Part shown: piece by piece, positions 54,423 through 63,318 of the stretch | Numbering within the stretch: position 1 is the first letter of the stretch | How the letters are laid out: the number at the start of each line of letters is the position of its first letter | Source of the DNA: Streptomyces himalayensis subsp. himalayensis | Lineage (GTDB): Bacteria; Actinomycetota; Actinomycetes; Streptomycetales; Streptomycetaceae | Reading direction: 5' to 3' | NCBI RefSeq assembly: GCF_013778455.1 | Contig: NZ_JACEHE010000007.1 | Span: 248,001-312,000 of the forward strand | DNA length: 64,000 bases | Position numbers and translations under genes: made by a program | Notes under the pieces: generated by a model | What the model was told of the DNA's origin: nothing | The model's input: the letters and a program-made list of their open reading frames with translations, nothing else | Databases searched by the model: none

Positions 54423-55885
54423 CAGGCACCTCCCGACGGGCCGTTCGCGGCGCCTTCCGCGCGGCCGTCCACCCGGCCGTCCACCCGGCCGTCCACCCGG
54501 CCGTCCACCCGGTCGTCCACCCGGCCGCCCACCAGGTCGTCCGCGACCCCGTCCGCGGGCGTGACGTCCCGGGCGGTGCGGAAGCCCGAGAAGATCTGCC
54601 GCCGGATTGGATAGTCCCAGTTGCGGAACGTGCCGCGGCAGGCCACCGCGTCGACGGCGAACGAACCGCCGCGCAGCACCTTGTACTCGGACCCGAAGAA
54701 CACCTCCGAGTACTCCCGGTACGGGAACACCGCGAACCCCGGATAGGGCAGGAAGTCGCTCGCTGTCCACTCCCACACATCGCCGATCAACTGCCGTACG
54801 CCGAGCGGGGACTCACCGAGCGCGTAGCTGCCCGCGGGGGCAGGACGCAGATGGCGCTGGCCCAGGTTGGCGCGGTCCGGCGTCGGATCGGCGTCGCCCC
54901 ACGGGTAGCGCATGGAACGTCCGGACACGGGGTCGTGACGGGCGGCCTTCTCCCACTCGGCCTCGGTGGGCAGCCGCCGCCCCGACCATCGCGCGTACGC
55001 GTCGGCCTCGTACCAGCCGACGTGCAGCACGGGCTCGTCCGGATGTACGGCCTCCGTCACCCCGAAGCGCCGCCGCAGCCACTGCCCGCCCTCGCGCCGC
55101 CAGAACAGGGGAGCGTTGATCCCGTGAGTGCGGATGTGCGCCCATCCCTCGGGCGTCCACCAGCGGGGGTCGTCGTAGCCGCCGTCCTCGATGAAGGCCT
55201 GGTACGCGGCGTTCGTCACGGGAGTCGTGTCGATGAAGAACGGCGGGACGAGCCGGACATGACCGGGACGCTCGTTGTCCAGCGCCCACGGCTCGGTAGA
55301 GGTGCCCATGGTGAACGGGCCACCGGGGACGAGGACTTCAGCCGGACCGGTGTACGGCGATGACAGGGGCTCCGGGTCGGGCGCCGACAGCACGGCTGGC
55401 CCCTTGCGCAGCTGATGCGTGATCAGCATCGTCTCGTCGTGCTGCTGCTCGTGCTGCGCGATCATCCCGAACGCGAAGCCCGCATCGGTCAGTGCGGAAC
55501 CCTCGAAGGGCGTGCGCTCGAGGACGTCCAGCGCCCGGCCGCGCACATCCGCCGCATAGCGACGGGCCTCGGCGGGCGGCAGCAGCGGCAGCGAGGGCCG
55601 CTCCGCGCGCGAGTGCTCGAACGCGTCGTACAGCGGGTCGATCTCGGGCCGCATCGCCTCCTGCCCGGCGACGGCCCGCAGCAGCCACTGCTCCTCCTGG
55701 TTGCCGATATGGGCGAGATCCCACACCAGCGGGGACATCAGCGGTGAGTGCTGCGCGGTCAGATCGGGGTCCTCGACGCACCCGGTGAGCAGCGTGGTGC
55801 GCTCGCGTGCGGTGAGCAGCGCGGAGACGGCGCGCTTCCGCAGCGCCTCGGGATCCTGGTCGTGGGTTGCGACGGTCTCGGTCAT
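54422..55885 (-). CDS. egtB: Hercynine oxygenase (EgtB) with repeat tail
   Basis: A 487-residue non-haem iron sulfoxide synthase that joins gamma-glutamylcysteine to hercynine with oxygen. The DinB-like domain has the iron-binding HEQQHDETM (HX3HXE) at about residue 163. The C-terminal FGE-sulfatase domain runs from VPGGPFTMGTS through RLPTEAEWEKAARHD, GDVWEWTASDFLPYPGF, LRGGSFAVDAVACRGTFRNW and RRQIFSGFRTARD, where the family normally ends. A foreign tail of about 40 residues follows: ADGVADDLVGGRVDDRVDGR and further VDGR units made by six 12-bp DNA repeats. It is co-transcribed with egtA, egtC and egtD. Confidence 0.95.
   Translation of the reverse strand: MTETVATHDQDPEALRKRAVSALLTARERTTLLTGCVEDPDLTAQHSPLMSPLVWDLAHIGNQEEQWLLRAVAGQEAMRPEIDPLYDAFEHSRAERPSLPLLPPAEARRYAADVRGRALDVLERTPFEGSALTDAGFAFGMIAQHEQQHDETMLITHQLRKGPAVLSAPDPEPLSSPYTGPAEVLVPGGPFTMGTSTEPWALDNERPGHVRLVPPFFIDTTPVTNAAYQAFIEDGGYDDPRWWTPEGWAHIRTHGINAPLFWRREGGQWLRRRFGVTEAVHPDEPVLHVGWYEADAYARWSGRRLPTEAEWEKAARHDPVSGRSMRYPWGDADPTPDRANLGQRHLRPAPAGSYALGESPLGVRQLIGDVWEWTASDFLPYPGFAVFPYREYSEVFFGSEYKVLRGGSFAVDAVACRGTFRNWDYPIRRQIFSGFRTARDVTPADGVADDLVGGRVDDRVDGRVDGRVDGRVDGRAEGAANGPSGGA
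54462..54533 (-). repeat. 12-bp tandem repeat, six units, in frame in egtB
   Basis: CGGCCGTCCACC on the plus strand occurs four times exactly, then twice with one change, then a decayed seventh unit. It encodes GRVD/DGRV repeats in the EgtB C-terminal tail. Confidence 0.9.
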
Positions 55886-57213
55886 GGGCGGGCGTCCTTC
55901 CCGTGCACGTGACAGCGGTCGAGCAGGTCGGGCAGGTCGGGCAGGTCGAGCAGATCGTCGGCGGGGCAGCGGCCCCGGGCGACGTAGCGGTCGGTGAAGG
56001 CGGCCACGGCGTCCCGTACGGCCTCGTCGGCACCGAGGCGGGGCAGCGCCTCCTGGGCGGCGGCGAAGCAGGTGACGGCGGCCTCGTGCAGCTCTGGGTC
56101 GTGGAGGGCCTGCCGCGCGGCGCTCAGCCACAGCTCGTTGCGCGGCGCGGGCCCTGGGCCCGCCCGTTCGGCCAGTGGTTTGACGGTGCGGTACGCGGTC
56201 TCGGCCGCCTCGGGATCGTCGAACAGCGCGGTCGTCACGGCGAGCGGAACGATCCAGCCGTCGTCGCCGGGCTGGGCGTCGATCATGCGCAGTTCCAGAT
56301 GACCGCGCGGCCGTACCGGCGGGAACAGCGTCGTCAGGTGGTAGTCGACGTCCTCGCGGGTCGGCGGGCGCGGCTTGCCCGAGCGCGTCCACGCCCGCAG
56401 GCTCAGGCCCTTCGGCACGGTCCACGGCCCGTCGTCCGCCCGAATGCACATCACGGGCGCGTCCAGCACATGTCTGGTCCACGCGGTCCGCGGATCCCCG
56501 TCCAGCGGCGGGGCCGCCGACCGCCCGGGTTCGATGTCGGCCCACAGTACCTGCCGGGTCGACCGCCACCCGGTCAGACGTCCCTCGCTCAGCGGCGAGT
56601 TGGCGAACGCGGCTACCAGCACGGGCCCCAGCAGATGCGCCAGCCGCCAGCGTCGGCCGTGGCCGAGCGGGCCCGGCTCCTCGTACCCGGCGTCCAGGCA
56701 GACCTGCACGGATGCCGAGGAGCACATCATGTGGCGGCCCGCAGTCCCCGCACGGTCGAGATACTTCTCCATCGCGTCGTAGCGGGGCTCGTGCAGCAGC
56801 CGGGACGGCGGGCACCACGGGTCGGTGCCGAGCCCGGTGAGGGCCAGACCGAGGGGGCCGAGTGCCGTCCGCACCGCCGACAGATCGGCCGACACGGCGG
56901 TGACGCACTCCATCAGGGACGCGGCGGGCAGCGAGCTGAGCTCCAGCTGACCGCCGGGTTCGACCGTGAGTGGGGAGTGCAGGGGCAGGGCCCGCAGTAC
57001 GGCGTAGGCCGCTTCGAGGCGGGCGGGTGATACAGGCTGCCGTGGCGTGTAGCCACCGGCATTGTCGAAGCCATGGACGTCGTGGACGAGCCACTCCAGT
57101 TCGACACCGATGGAACGAGGCGGGCCGGTCTTGAAACAGATGCCGTGGACCAGCGCCTCCACCTCGGCCTCGGTGACCATCGGGGCGACCCCCGTACAGT
57201 CTCCCTCGGACAT
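55882..57213 (-). CDS. egtA: Glutamate-cysteine ligase EgtA
   Basis: A 443-residue GCS2-family ligase forming gamma-glutamylcysteine for ergothioneine. Signatures include RSIGVELEWLVHDV, VEPGGQLELSSLP, LGTDPWCPPSRLL, GRHMMCSSASVQVCLDAGYE, AFANSPLSEG and LELRMIDAQPGDDGW. The C-terminus contains a run of 9-bp DNA repeats (55918-55953) encoding LLDLPDLPDLLD. ATG at 57213 is preceded by AGGAGG. The stop overlaps egtB by four bases, so this is the head of egtABCD. Confidence 0.94.
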   Translation of the reverse strand: MSEGDCTGVAPMVTEAEVEALVHGICFKTGPPRSIGVELEWLVHDVHGFDNAGGYTPRQPVSPARLEAAYAVLRALPLHSPLTVEPGGQLELSSLPAASLMECVTAVSADLSAVRTALGPLGLALTGLGTDPWCPPSRLLHEPRYDAMEKYLDRAGTAGRHMMCSSASVQVCLDAGYEEPGPLGHGRRWRLAHLLGPVLVAAFANSPLSEGRLTGWRSTRQVLWADIEPGRSAAPPLDGDPRTAWTRHVLDAPVMCIRADDGPWTVPKGLSLRAWTRSGKPRPPTREDVDYHLTTLFPPVRPRGHLELRMIDAQPGDDGWIVPLAVTTALFDDPEAAETAYRTVKPLAERAGPGPAPRNELWLSAARQALHDPELHEAAVTCFAAAQEALPRLGADEAVRDAVAAFTDRYVARGRCPADDLLDLPDLPDLLDRCHVHGKDARP

Positions 57214-57446
57214 GCCGGGATCCTCCTGATCTTCAGGTCGGCCTGGTTCCCCGGTCGGGAACCATGCAGCCGCTCCGGCCATGGGTGGGCCGGAACGGCA
57301 GCGCTCGTCCTACCCAAATCCCCCTGAGCGGATCGCACAAGAGTGCCCCCAGAGTCGGATTGGTACGGAGAAAGTCTGTTGCGCGAGGGGTCATGAGGCG
57401 CTCACGATGCGTTCATGAAGAAGTCGGGGGACACGGGGGACCGGGC

Positions 57447-58307
57447 GTGAGTGCCCGGCTGCGCGGAATCGCACAGCACACCGAGGAGATCGTCGCGGCC
57501 GGTTCGTACATCGGACCGGCGGGCCGCGAGGTGTCGATCGCCGCAGCGGTGGCGGCCGCCCGGGACGGCACACGGATATACGGGCCGGGTCCGGTACCGA
57601 TGGACCCTGCCGTTGTGACGGTCACCGCTCCCACCACGGTAATCGAGGTCACAGGGGAGAGCAGCCTGGAGGCGGCGCGACGGCTCACGACCTGCGGAGA
57701 CGGGCCGGTCGCCGTGCTGAACTTCGCCTCCGCCCGCAATCCCGGCGGCGGCTATCTCAACGGCGCGCAGGCCCAGGAGGAGGCGCTGTGCAGGGCGTCT
57801 GCGCTGCACGCGTGTCTGCTGCGGGCCCGGGCGTTCTACGACCACCACCGCGCCGACCGCGACCCCTTCTACAGCGACCGTGTCGTCCACTCGCCGGGCG
57901 TCCCCGTCTTCCGCGACGACCGCGGGCAGCTGCTGGACGCGGCATACCGCGTGGGCTTTCTGACATCGCCCGCGCCGAACGCCGGGGTCGTTCTGCGGCG
58001 GGCCCCGGAGCGGGCCGCCGAGATACCGCGCGCTCTGGCCGGACGCGCGGAAAGGGTGCTCGAGACCGCCGTGGCGTGCGGCTACCGGCGGCTGGTGCTC
58101 GGCGCTTGGGGGTGCGGCGTGTTCCGGAACGACCCGGTACAGGTGGCCGGGGCGTTCCGTGCGCTCCTGGACGGGGGAGAAGGCGGCCGGTTCGCGGGGT
58201 ACTTCGAGCACGTCGTGTTCGCCGTACTGGACCGCACACGGGGCACGGCCACCCGTGCCGCCTTCGAGCGGGCCTTCTCGTGCGGCGGGCCGGTGCGGCG
58301 GCCGTAA
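57447..58307 (+). CDS. TIGR02452-type poly(ADP-ribose) glycohydrolase-like protein
   Basis: A 286-residue macrodomain protein of the bacterial PARG family (TIGR02452), which removes ADP-ribose polymers or related ADP-ribose modifications. The signature lies at about residues 91-118: LNFASARNPGGGYLNGAQAQ followed by EEALCRAS (GGG plus QEE catalytic loop). An N-terminal cap domain with RLRGIAQHTEEIVAAGSY and a C-terminal LVLGAWGCGVFRNDP, with the macrodomain GCGVF, complete it. GTG at 57447 is preferred; a longer open frame exists upstream without support. It is divergent from egtA and convergent with a PemK/MazF-like gene. Confidence 0.88.
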   Translation: MSARLRGIAQHTEEIVAAGSYIGPAGREVSIAAAVAAARDGTRIYGPGPVPMDPAVVTVTAPTTVIEVTGESSLEAARRLTTCGDGPVAVLNFASARNPGGGYLNGAQAQEEALCRASALHACLLRARAFYDHHRADRDPFYSDRVVHSPGVPVFRDDRGQLLDAAYRVGFLTSPAPNAGVVLRRAPERAAEIPRALAGRAERVLETAVACGYRRLVLGAWGCGVFRNDPVQVAGAFRALLDGGEGGRFAGYFEHVVFAVLDRTRGTATRAAFERAFSCGGPVRRP

Positions 58308-58323
58308 CGCGTCCGCAGCGCCC

Positions 58324-58436
58324 GTCGTACGGAGGGAGCTCGCCCGAGGGACCCGGTCGTACGGAGAGGCCTCGCCCGTGGGGAGCCGGTCGTACGGAGA
58401 GGCCTCGCCCGTGGGGAGCCGGTCGTACGGAAGAGG
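58324..58436. repeat. 32/33-bp intergenic tandem repeat, 3.4 units
   Basis: Units begin GTCGTACGGAGAGGCCTCGC and end GTGGGGAGCCG. Two units are identical, the first is diverged, and the fourth is partial and stops at the 3' end of the PemK/MazF-like gene. It lies between the convergent PARG-like and PemK-like genes. Confidence 0.9.
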
Positions 58437-58895
58437 TCAGCGCCAGCCGTAACGCTCCCGCAGCCGGTGCACCACCAGATTGAAACGCATCCGGTCCAGC
58501 GCGCAGGCCTCGCGCCGCATCCCGTGCTCGTGCACCCGCAGCACCCGGTCGATGTTCACCCACGAGTCGCGGCCCTCGCGGTCCCACGGCCCCCTGCCGA
58601 TCGGCACCCACTCCCGGTCGTGGTCGTGGCGCTTGCTCGACAGTTGTACGGCGAGCAGCGTGCCGGCCGCCTCACGGGCTACGACCAGGACGGGGCGGTC
58701 CTTGCCGCGTCCGTCGTTCTCCTCGAACGGCACCCAGGTCCACACGATCTCACCGGGATCCGGGTCGCCGTCGTGGGCGGGCGAGTACTCGGTGCGCACC
58801 CGGCCCACCCGGCGCGGCTCGGCCTCGGTCGTCGCGGTCGGGCCGGTGCGGCCCGGGGTGTCGTCGATGCGCGGGTCTGCGGTGGAGTCAGTCAC
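58437..58895 (-). CDS. PemK/MazF-like protein
   Basis: A 152-residue protein (longer GTG start at 58928 possible). After a disordered Asp/Thr/Glu-rich N-terminus, residues about 45-150 have the PemK/MazF-like barrel: PGEIVWTWVPFEENDGRGKD, RPVLVVAREAAGTLLAVQLS, then VNIDRVLRVHE and a helix LVVHRLRERYGW. The Asp/Arg/Lys at GRGKDRPVLVV match the RNase active-site region of the family. No antitoxin gene is adjacent, so it may not be a classical toxin. Confidence 0.75.
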   Translation of the reverse strand: MTDSTADPRIDDTPGRTGPTATTEAEPRRVGRVRTEYSPAHDGDPDPGEIVWTWVPFEENDGRGKDRPVLVVAREAAGTLLAVQLSSKRHDHDREWVPIGRGPWDREGRDSWVNIDRVLRVHEHGMRREACALDRMRFNLVVHRLRERYGWR

Positions 58896-58951
58896 GCGGG
58901 TCACGTTAGAACCTGACCCGTTGGGCACGAAGACCGGGTCCTCGGGGCCGC

Positions 58952-59030
58952 GGTGCGCGAGGTCCGTGGTGCGGGAGGTCCCGGTGCGGGAGGTCCGCGG
59001 TGCGGGAGGTCCGCGGTGCGCGAGGTCCGC
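58952..59030. repeat. 15/16-bp intergenic tandem repeat, five units
   Basis: GGTGCGSGAGGTCCGC repeated five times with one 15-bp variant, upstream of the PemK/MazF-like gene and in the region that should contain its promoter. Confidence 0.88.
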
Positions 59031-59304
59031 GGTGTACGACGACAGGGTCGGCGCACTCGTCGTACGCCGGCCCCGCTGCCTGATGTCAACTCCTCATCTG
59101 TCCGCGGGCCTTACTTCCCCTCGGACGGGGTGACACTTCCGGTATCCGCCTGCGGGAATGTTTCTCCGGGGCCTTGCCCGCGTGATGCTGCCGCTGCCGC
59201 GCCGGTCCAGCATCGGATCCGGAGCCCGGCTCGGCATCGGATCCGGAATCGGGCTCGGCGTCGGCGGCGCAAGCCCGGCTTGGGGCTTGGCGCGTAAGGC
59301 CGCC

Positions 59305-59400
59305 CGTGGCATGGGGCTCAAGTCCGCCCGTGGCATGGGGCTCAAGTCCGCCCGTGGCATGGGGCTCGAGTCCGCCTTCGGTATGGGGCTCAAGTCCGGC
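59305..59400 (+). repeat. 24-bp tandem repeat upstream of LacI gene
   Basis: CGTGGCATGGGGCTCAAGTC plus CGCC four times with few changes, ending 16 bp before the chosen ATG of the LacI-type regulator. It stays in frame with it (RGMGLKSA units), so it is either leader DNA or an N-terminal extension. Confidence 0.88.
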
Positions 59401-59415
59401 TTCGGGCATGGAAAG

Positions 59416-60771
59416 ATGCCTCGCGTCATGGTGCAGATACCTGAGCAGTCCGTACCACAGCAGCCATTCGGCGCTACGCCGGATGACGACGTGGAATCGC
59501 CCGATTCCGCACCGAGCCCGGCCCGGCACCACGCCGTGCAGGCTCCCCCCTCGTCACGCCCCCAGGCCGAGTCGCGCCACGCCGGGGGGCCGCCCACGCC
59601 ACCCCCGACCATGCGGCCGCCCGCGCCGCCTCCGTCCGCGCCCGGCTCCGCACATGCCCAGCCAGCCGCCCCGCGCAGCGCCCACGGCTCCGGAACCGCC
59701 CAGCGGTCGGCCCCACGTGTCACGGACGGCCCGGGCACCGCGCAGCGGTCCGCTCCCCGTCGGGTCGTGCAGCGGGCCGTCCCGACGAGTGCCGATGTGG
59801 CGCGGCTTGCCGGGGTCTCACGGGCCACCGTGTCGTACGTACTGAACAACACCAGCTCCGTGCGGATCAGTGAGCCCACCCGGCGACGGGTCCACGAGGC
59901 GGCCAGGGAGCTCGGCTACGTGCCGCATGCGGCGGCCCGCAGTCTGCGGGCCGGGCACACCCGCATGGTGCTGTTGCCGGCCCCGGAGGTGGCCGTCGGC
60001 CCTCTGTACAGCGGGCTCTTCCACGAACTCCACTGGGCGCTGAGCCGTCTCGACTACACCGTCGTGCAGTTCGGCAGCGCCGGGCAGAGCGGCGACCAGG
60101 CCGCCCGGGCCTGGGCGGAGCTGCGGCCGGCCGCCGTGCTGATGTTCAGCACGTTCAGCGCGCGCCTCGGGCCCCTGGGCGTCGACGTCCTGAAGCGCTC
60201 CGGCGTGCGGGCCGTCATCACTCTGGCCCAGGAGCCCACCGAGGGTGCCCACGCGGTCCTCATGGACCAGCGCACGGTCGGCCGCTGTGCGGGCGAGCAC
60301 CTCCTGGCACGCGGCCGGCGCCGCATCGGGGTCGTCGTTCCTGAGGAGCCGGGCCTGGAGGCCTATTCGCTGCCCCGTCTGGAAGGCGTACGCCGTGCCG
60401 CACAGGGCACGGGCGCGGAGATCACCGAGTTGCCCCTCGCCTACGACGAGGCGTCGGCCGCCCGGCTCGCAGGGCGTTGGCGGCGCCTCGCCCTCGATGG
60501 CGTGTTCGCGTACAACGACGAGTACGCAATGCTGCTGATGCGTGCCCTGCAGGACGAGGGGATCGGCGTGCCCGACGACACGGCAGTGATGGGTGCCGAC
60601 GACCTCATGCTCGGCAGGCTGCTGCGTCCCCGGCTGAGCACCGTACGGATCGAGCTGCCCTCCGGAAGGGAGCTGGCGGAGATCGTCGACCGCGCCGTCC
60701 GCGACCCCGGCGCGCCGCCCGAGGTCCACAAGGTGCTCGACGTGACCGCGGTGCACCGCGAGTCGGCGTGA
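59416..60771 (+). CDS. LacI-family transcriptional regulator with proline-rich N-terminus
   Basis: A 451-residue LacI-type repressor. An unusual Pro/Ala/Ser-rich stretch of about 110 residues (PPTPPPTMRPPAPPPSAPGS) precedes the HTH, TSADVARLAGVSRATVSYVL with hinge LGYVPHAAARSLRAG. The periplasmic-binding-like domain follows, ending LSTVRIELPSGRELAEIVDR. ATG at 59416 or 59428 is used; the frame stays open upstream through the 24-bp repeats to about 59158. Most LacI proteins begin 5-10 residues before the HTH. The last codons ESA-stop lie inside the downstream tandem repeat. The gene lies about 430 bp upstream of an aldehyde dehydrogenase it might regulate. Confidence 0.82.
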   Translation: MPRVMVQIPEQSVPQQPFGATPDDDVESPDSAPSPARHHAVQAPPSSRPQAESRHAGGPPTPPPTMRPPAPPPSAPGSAHAQPAAPRSAHGSGTAQRSAPRVTDGPGTAQRSAPRRVVQRAVPTSADVARLAGVSRATVSYVLNNTSSVRISEPTRRRVHEAARELGYVPHAAARSLRAGHTRMVLLPAPEVAVGPLYSGLFHELHWALSRLDYTVVQFGSAGQSGDQAARAWAELRPAAVLMFSTFSARLGPLGVDVLKRSGVRAVITLAQEPTEGAHAVLMDQRTVGRCAGEHLLARGRRRIGVVVPEEPGLEAYSLPRLEGVRRAAQGTGAEITELPLAYDEASAARLAGRWRRLALDGVFAYNDEYAMLLMRALQDEGIGVPDDTAVMGADDLMLGRLLRPRLSTVRIELPSGRELAEIVDRAVRDPGAPPEVHKVLDVTAVHRESA

Positions 60772-60885
60772 CCGCCGTGCACATAGAGTCGGCGTGAACC
60801 GCCGCGCAGCGCGAGTCGGCGTGACCGCCGTGCACATAGAGTCGGCATGAACCGCCGCGCAGCGCGACTCGACGTGAGCGTGCAC
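60742..60885. repeat. 26/27-bp tandem repeat covering LacI stop codon
   Basis: Five units alternate 26 and 27 bp (GTGCACCGCGAGTCGGCGTG then ACCGCC; GTGCACATAGAGTCGGCGTG then AACCGCC), so the higher-order period is 53 bp. The first unit encodes the C-terminus VHRESA and stop of the regulator, and the next units repeat that sequence out of translation. Confidence 0.88.
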
Positions 60886-61204
60886 CCAGGTGCCACGACG
60901 CGGCCGGAGGCCGTGGTGCGCGGCACGTACGTGCATCATCGTCCGGTTCGCCGGAACTCCTCGACTGTTACCGCGAATTACGCCGGCGGAGAGTGTGGCA
61001 GGCGACACGCTTTTCGAACGGGATGACTAACATGTTGCATGCTCAACCAGGGGGGATGCCTGAGAGCACCGCGTATGTTTCGCGCGCCCGCGGCGTATCG
61101 CGGCATCCCGCCTCGCAACCGCCGAACCGGCCCCGAGCCACACGGGACTTCCGATGTGCGAACGGGCTTCCCCTCGACGACCTGTGACCGATCGGAGAGC
61201 CGTC
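60886..61204. other. Intergenic region upstream of aldehyde dehydrogenase
   Basis: No gene is visible. It is A/T-richer around 60965-61045 and contains AACATGTT (61029-61036) directly followed by GCATGC (61037-61042), two short palindromes that could form an operator for a regulator of the following gene. The ribosome-binding site is CGGAGAG before 61205. Confidence 0.4.
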
Positions 61205-62641
61205 ATGGCCCTGCTCGACCCGAACACCTGGCAGTCCCGGCCTCTGTCGGGAGGTGAGTACGCCGTCACCGAGCCCGCCACAGGCGACACCCTGGCCTCC
61301 GTCACGCTCGCCTCCGCCGAGGACGTCACGGCGGCCGCGGTCAGCGCACGTGCGGCCCAGACCGCCTGGGCCCGCACCCCGCACTTCCAGCGCGCCGCGG
61401 TGCTGCGCCGCGCCGGCGACCTGTTCGCCGCGCACGCCGACGAACTGCGCGAGTGGATCGTGCGCGAGTCCGGCTCCATCCCGGGCAAGGCCGACTTCGA
61501 ACTGCACGTGGCCGCCCAGGAGTGCTACGAGGCCGCCGCCCTGGCCTCGCGCCCGACGGGTCAGGTGCTGCCGACCGAGGCGCCCCGGCTGTCGTACACG
61601 CGCCGTGTCCCGGTGGGCGTGGTCGGCGTCATCTCTCCGTTCAACGCGCCGCTGATCCTGTCCATCCGCTCGGTCGCCCCGGCCCTCGCGCTCGGCAACG
61701 CCGTCGTGCTCAAGCCGGATCCGCGGACCGCCGTGTGCGGTGGCCTGGCGCTCGCTGCCGTCTTCGCCGAGGCAGGGCTGCCCGAGGATCTGCTGCACGT
61801 CCTGCCCGGCGGTCCCGAGGCGGGTCAGGCGCTCGTCGCCGACCCGAACGTGCCGGTCATCTCCTTCACCGGCTCCACCGCCGCGGGCCGCGCGGTAGGC
61901 GAGGCCGCGGGACGCCACCTCAAGCGCGTGCACCTGGAGCTGGGCGGCAACTCGGCGCTCGTCGTCCTCGAGGACGCCGACATCGACGCGGTGATCTCCA
62001 CCGCCGCCTGGGGCTCCTTCTTCCACCAGGGCCAGATCTGCATGACGACGGGCCGCCACCTCGTGCACGCCTCGCTGTACGAGGAGTACGTGGAGCGGCT
62101 CGCCGCCAAGGCCGACTCACTCGCCGTCGGCGACCCCCACCGCGAGCAGGTCCACCTCGGCCCGATCATCGACCAGGGCCAGCTCGCCAAGATCCACGGC
62201 CTGGTGGAGGCCAGCACGGCGCGCGGAGCCAAGCTCGCCGCGGGCGGCACGCACCAGGAGCTCTTCTACCGGCCCACCGTCCTCGCCGGAGTCGAGGACC
62301 AGACGCCCGCATACGCGGAGGAGGTCTTCGGCCCGGTCGCGCCGGTGCGGTCCTTCACGACGGCCGACGAGGCGGCGGCGCTCGCCTCCGCGACCCCGTA
62401 CGGCCTGTCGCTCGGCATCGTCACCCGCGACACCGCGCGCGGTCTCGACCTCGCCGAGCGCATCCCGACCGGCATCGCCCACATCAACGACCAGACCGTC
62501 AACGACGAGGCGGTGGCGCCCTTCGGCGGCATCGCGGCCTCCGGCACCGGCGCCCGCTTCGGCGGCGAGGCCAACCTGGAGGCCTTCACCGACGTGCGCT
62601 GGACGACGGTGCGCGGGGATGTGGCGGGCTATCCGTTCTGA
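61205..62641 (+). CDS. Aldehyde dehydrogenase, benzaldehyde/vanillin type
   Basis: A 478-residue NAD(P)-dependent aldehyde dehydrogenase. Substrate- and cofactor-binding signatures are VVGVISPFNAPLILSIRSVA, VISFTGSTAAGRAVGEAAG, catalytic Glu in HLELGGNSALVVLEDAD, catalytic Cys in FFHQGQICMTTGR, and EEVFGPVAPVRSF. The GQICMTTxR block and overall length resemble benzaldehyde/vanillin dehydrogenases. ATG at 61205 has CGGAGAG eight bases upstream. A strong terminator follows. The LacI gene upstream is the nearest regulator. Confidence 0.92.
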   Translation: MALLDPNTWQSRPLSGGEYAVTEPATGDTLASVTLASAEDVTAAAVSARAAQTAWARTPHFQRAAVLRRAGDLFAAHADELREWIVRESGSIPGKADFELHVAAQECYEAAALASRPTGQVLPTEAPRLSYTRRVPVGVVGVISPFNAPLILSIRSVAPALALGNAVVLKPDPRTAVCGGLALAAVFAEAGLPEDLLHVLPGGPEAGQALVADPNVPVISFTGSTAAGRAVGEAAGRHLKRVHLELGGNSALVVLEDADIDAVISTAAWGSFFHQGQICMTTGRHLVHASLYEEYVERLAAKADSLAVGDPHREQVHLGPIIDQGQLAKIHGLVEASTARGAKLAAGGTHQELFYRPTVLAGVEDQTPAYAEEVFGPVAPVRSFTTADEAAALASATPYGLSLGIVTRDTARGLDLAERIPTGIAHINDQTVNDEAVAPFGGIAASGTGARFGGEANLEAFTDVRWTTVRGDVAGYPF

Positions 62642-62668
62642 CGGCGCGGCTTGTTCCGGCGTAGCTGC

Positions 62669-62710
62669 CACCTGCCGTTGTGGCGTCGACCGGCGCCACA
62701 ACGGCAGGTG
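62669..62710. terminator. Perfect 16-bp bidirectional hairpin
   Basis: CACCTGCCGTTGTGGC at 62669-62684 pairs perfectly with 62695-62710. It lies between the convergent aldehyde dehydrogenase and thioredoxin genes. Confidence 0.88.
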
Positions 62711-62720
62711 ACTCGGGCGC

Positions 62721-63104
<384 letters not shown>

Positions 63105-63123
63105 GGGTTGTTCCCTCTTCCTG

Positions 63124-63175
63124 GTGGGGGTTCGTGGCTGGTGGGGGGTTCGTGGCTCGGTGGGGTTCGTGGCCG
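63124..63175. repeat. 16-19-bp tandem repeat, three units
   Basis: GTGGGGGTTCGTGGCTG and two close variants in the thioredoxin/flavoprotein divergent intergenic region. Confidence 0.8.
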
Positions 63176-63318
63176 GCGGCTTCCCGGTCGGGGGGAGCCG
63201 CTGTCGACTACCGGGCGTATACGGCTGTCCACAACCGCGCGCGTAGATGGCGTATTCCGCGTGTTCCGCGCACGTACCCATGTGGCCAGGCGGCACACCT
63301 GGCACCAGACTGGCCCGT

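Noticed and set aside
58324..58436. Possible CRISPR-like array
   Set aside because: Units are directly adjacent without spacers and no cas genes are present, so it is a tandem repeat.
59818..61008. Minus-strand frame of 396 codons over the LacI gene
   Set aside because: Antisense to the regulator; its apparent repeats come from the 26/27-bp tandem array.
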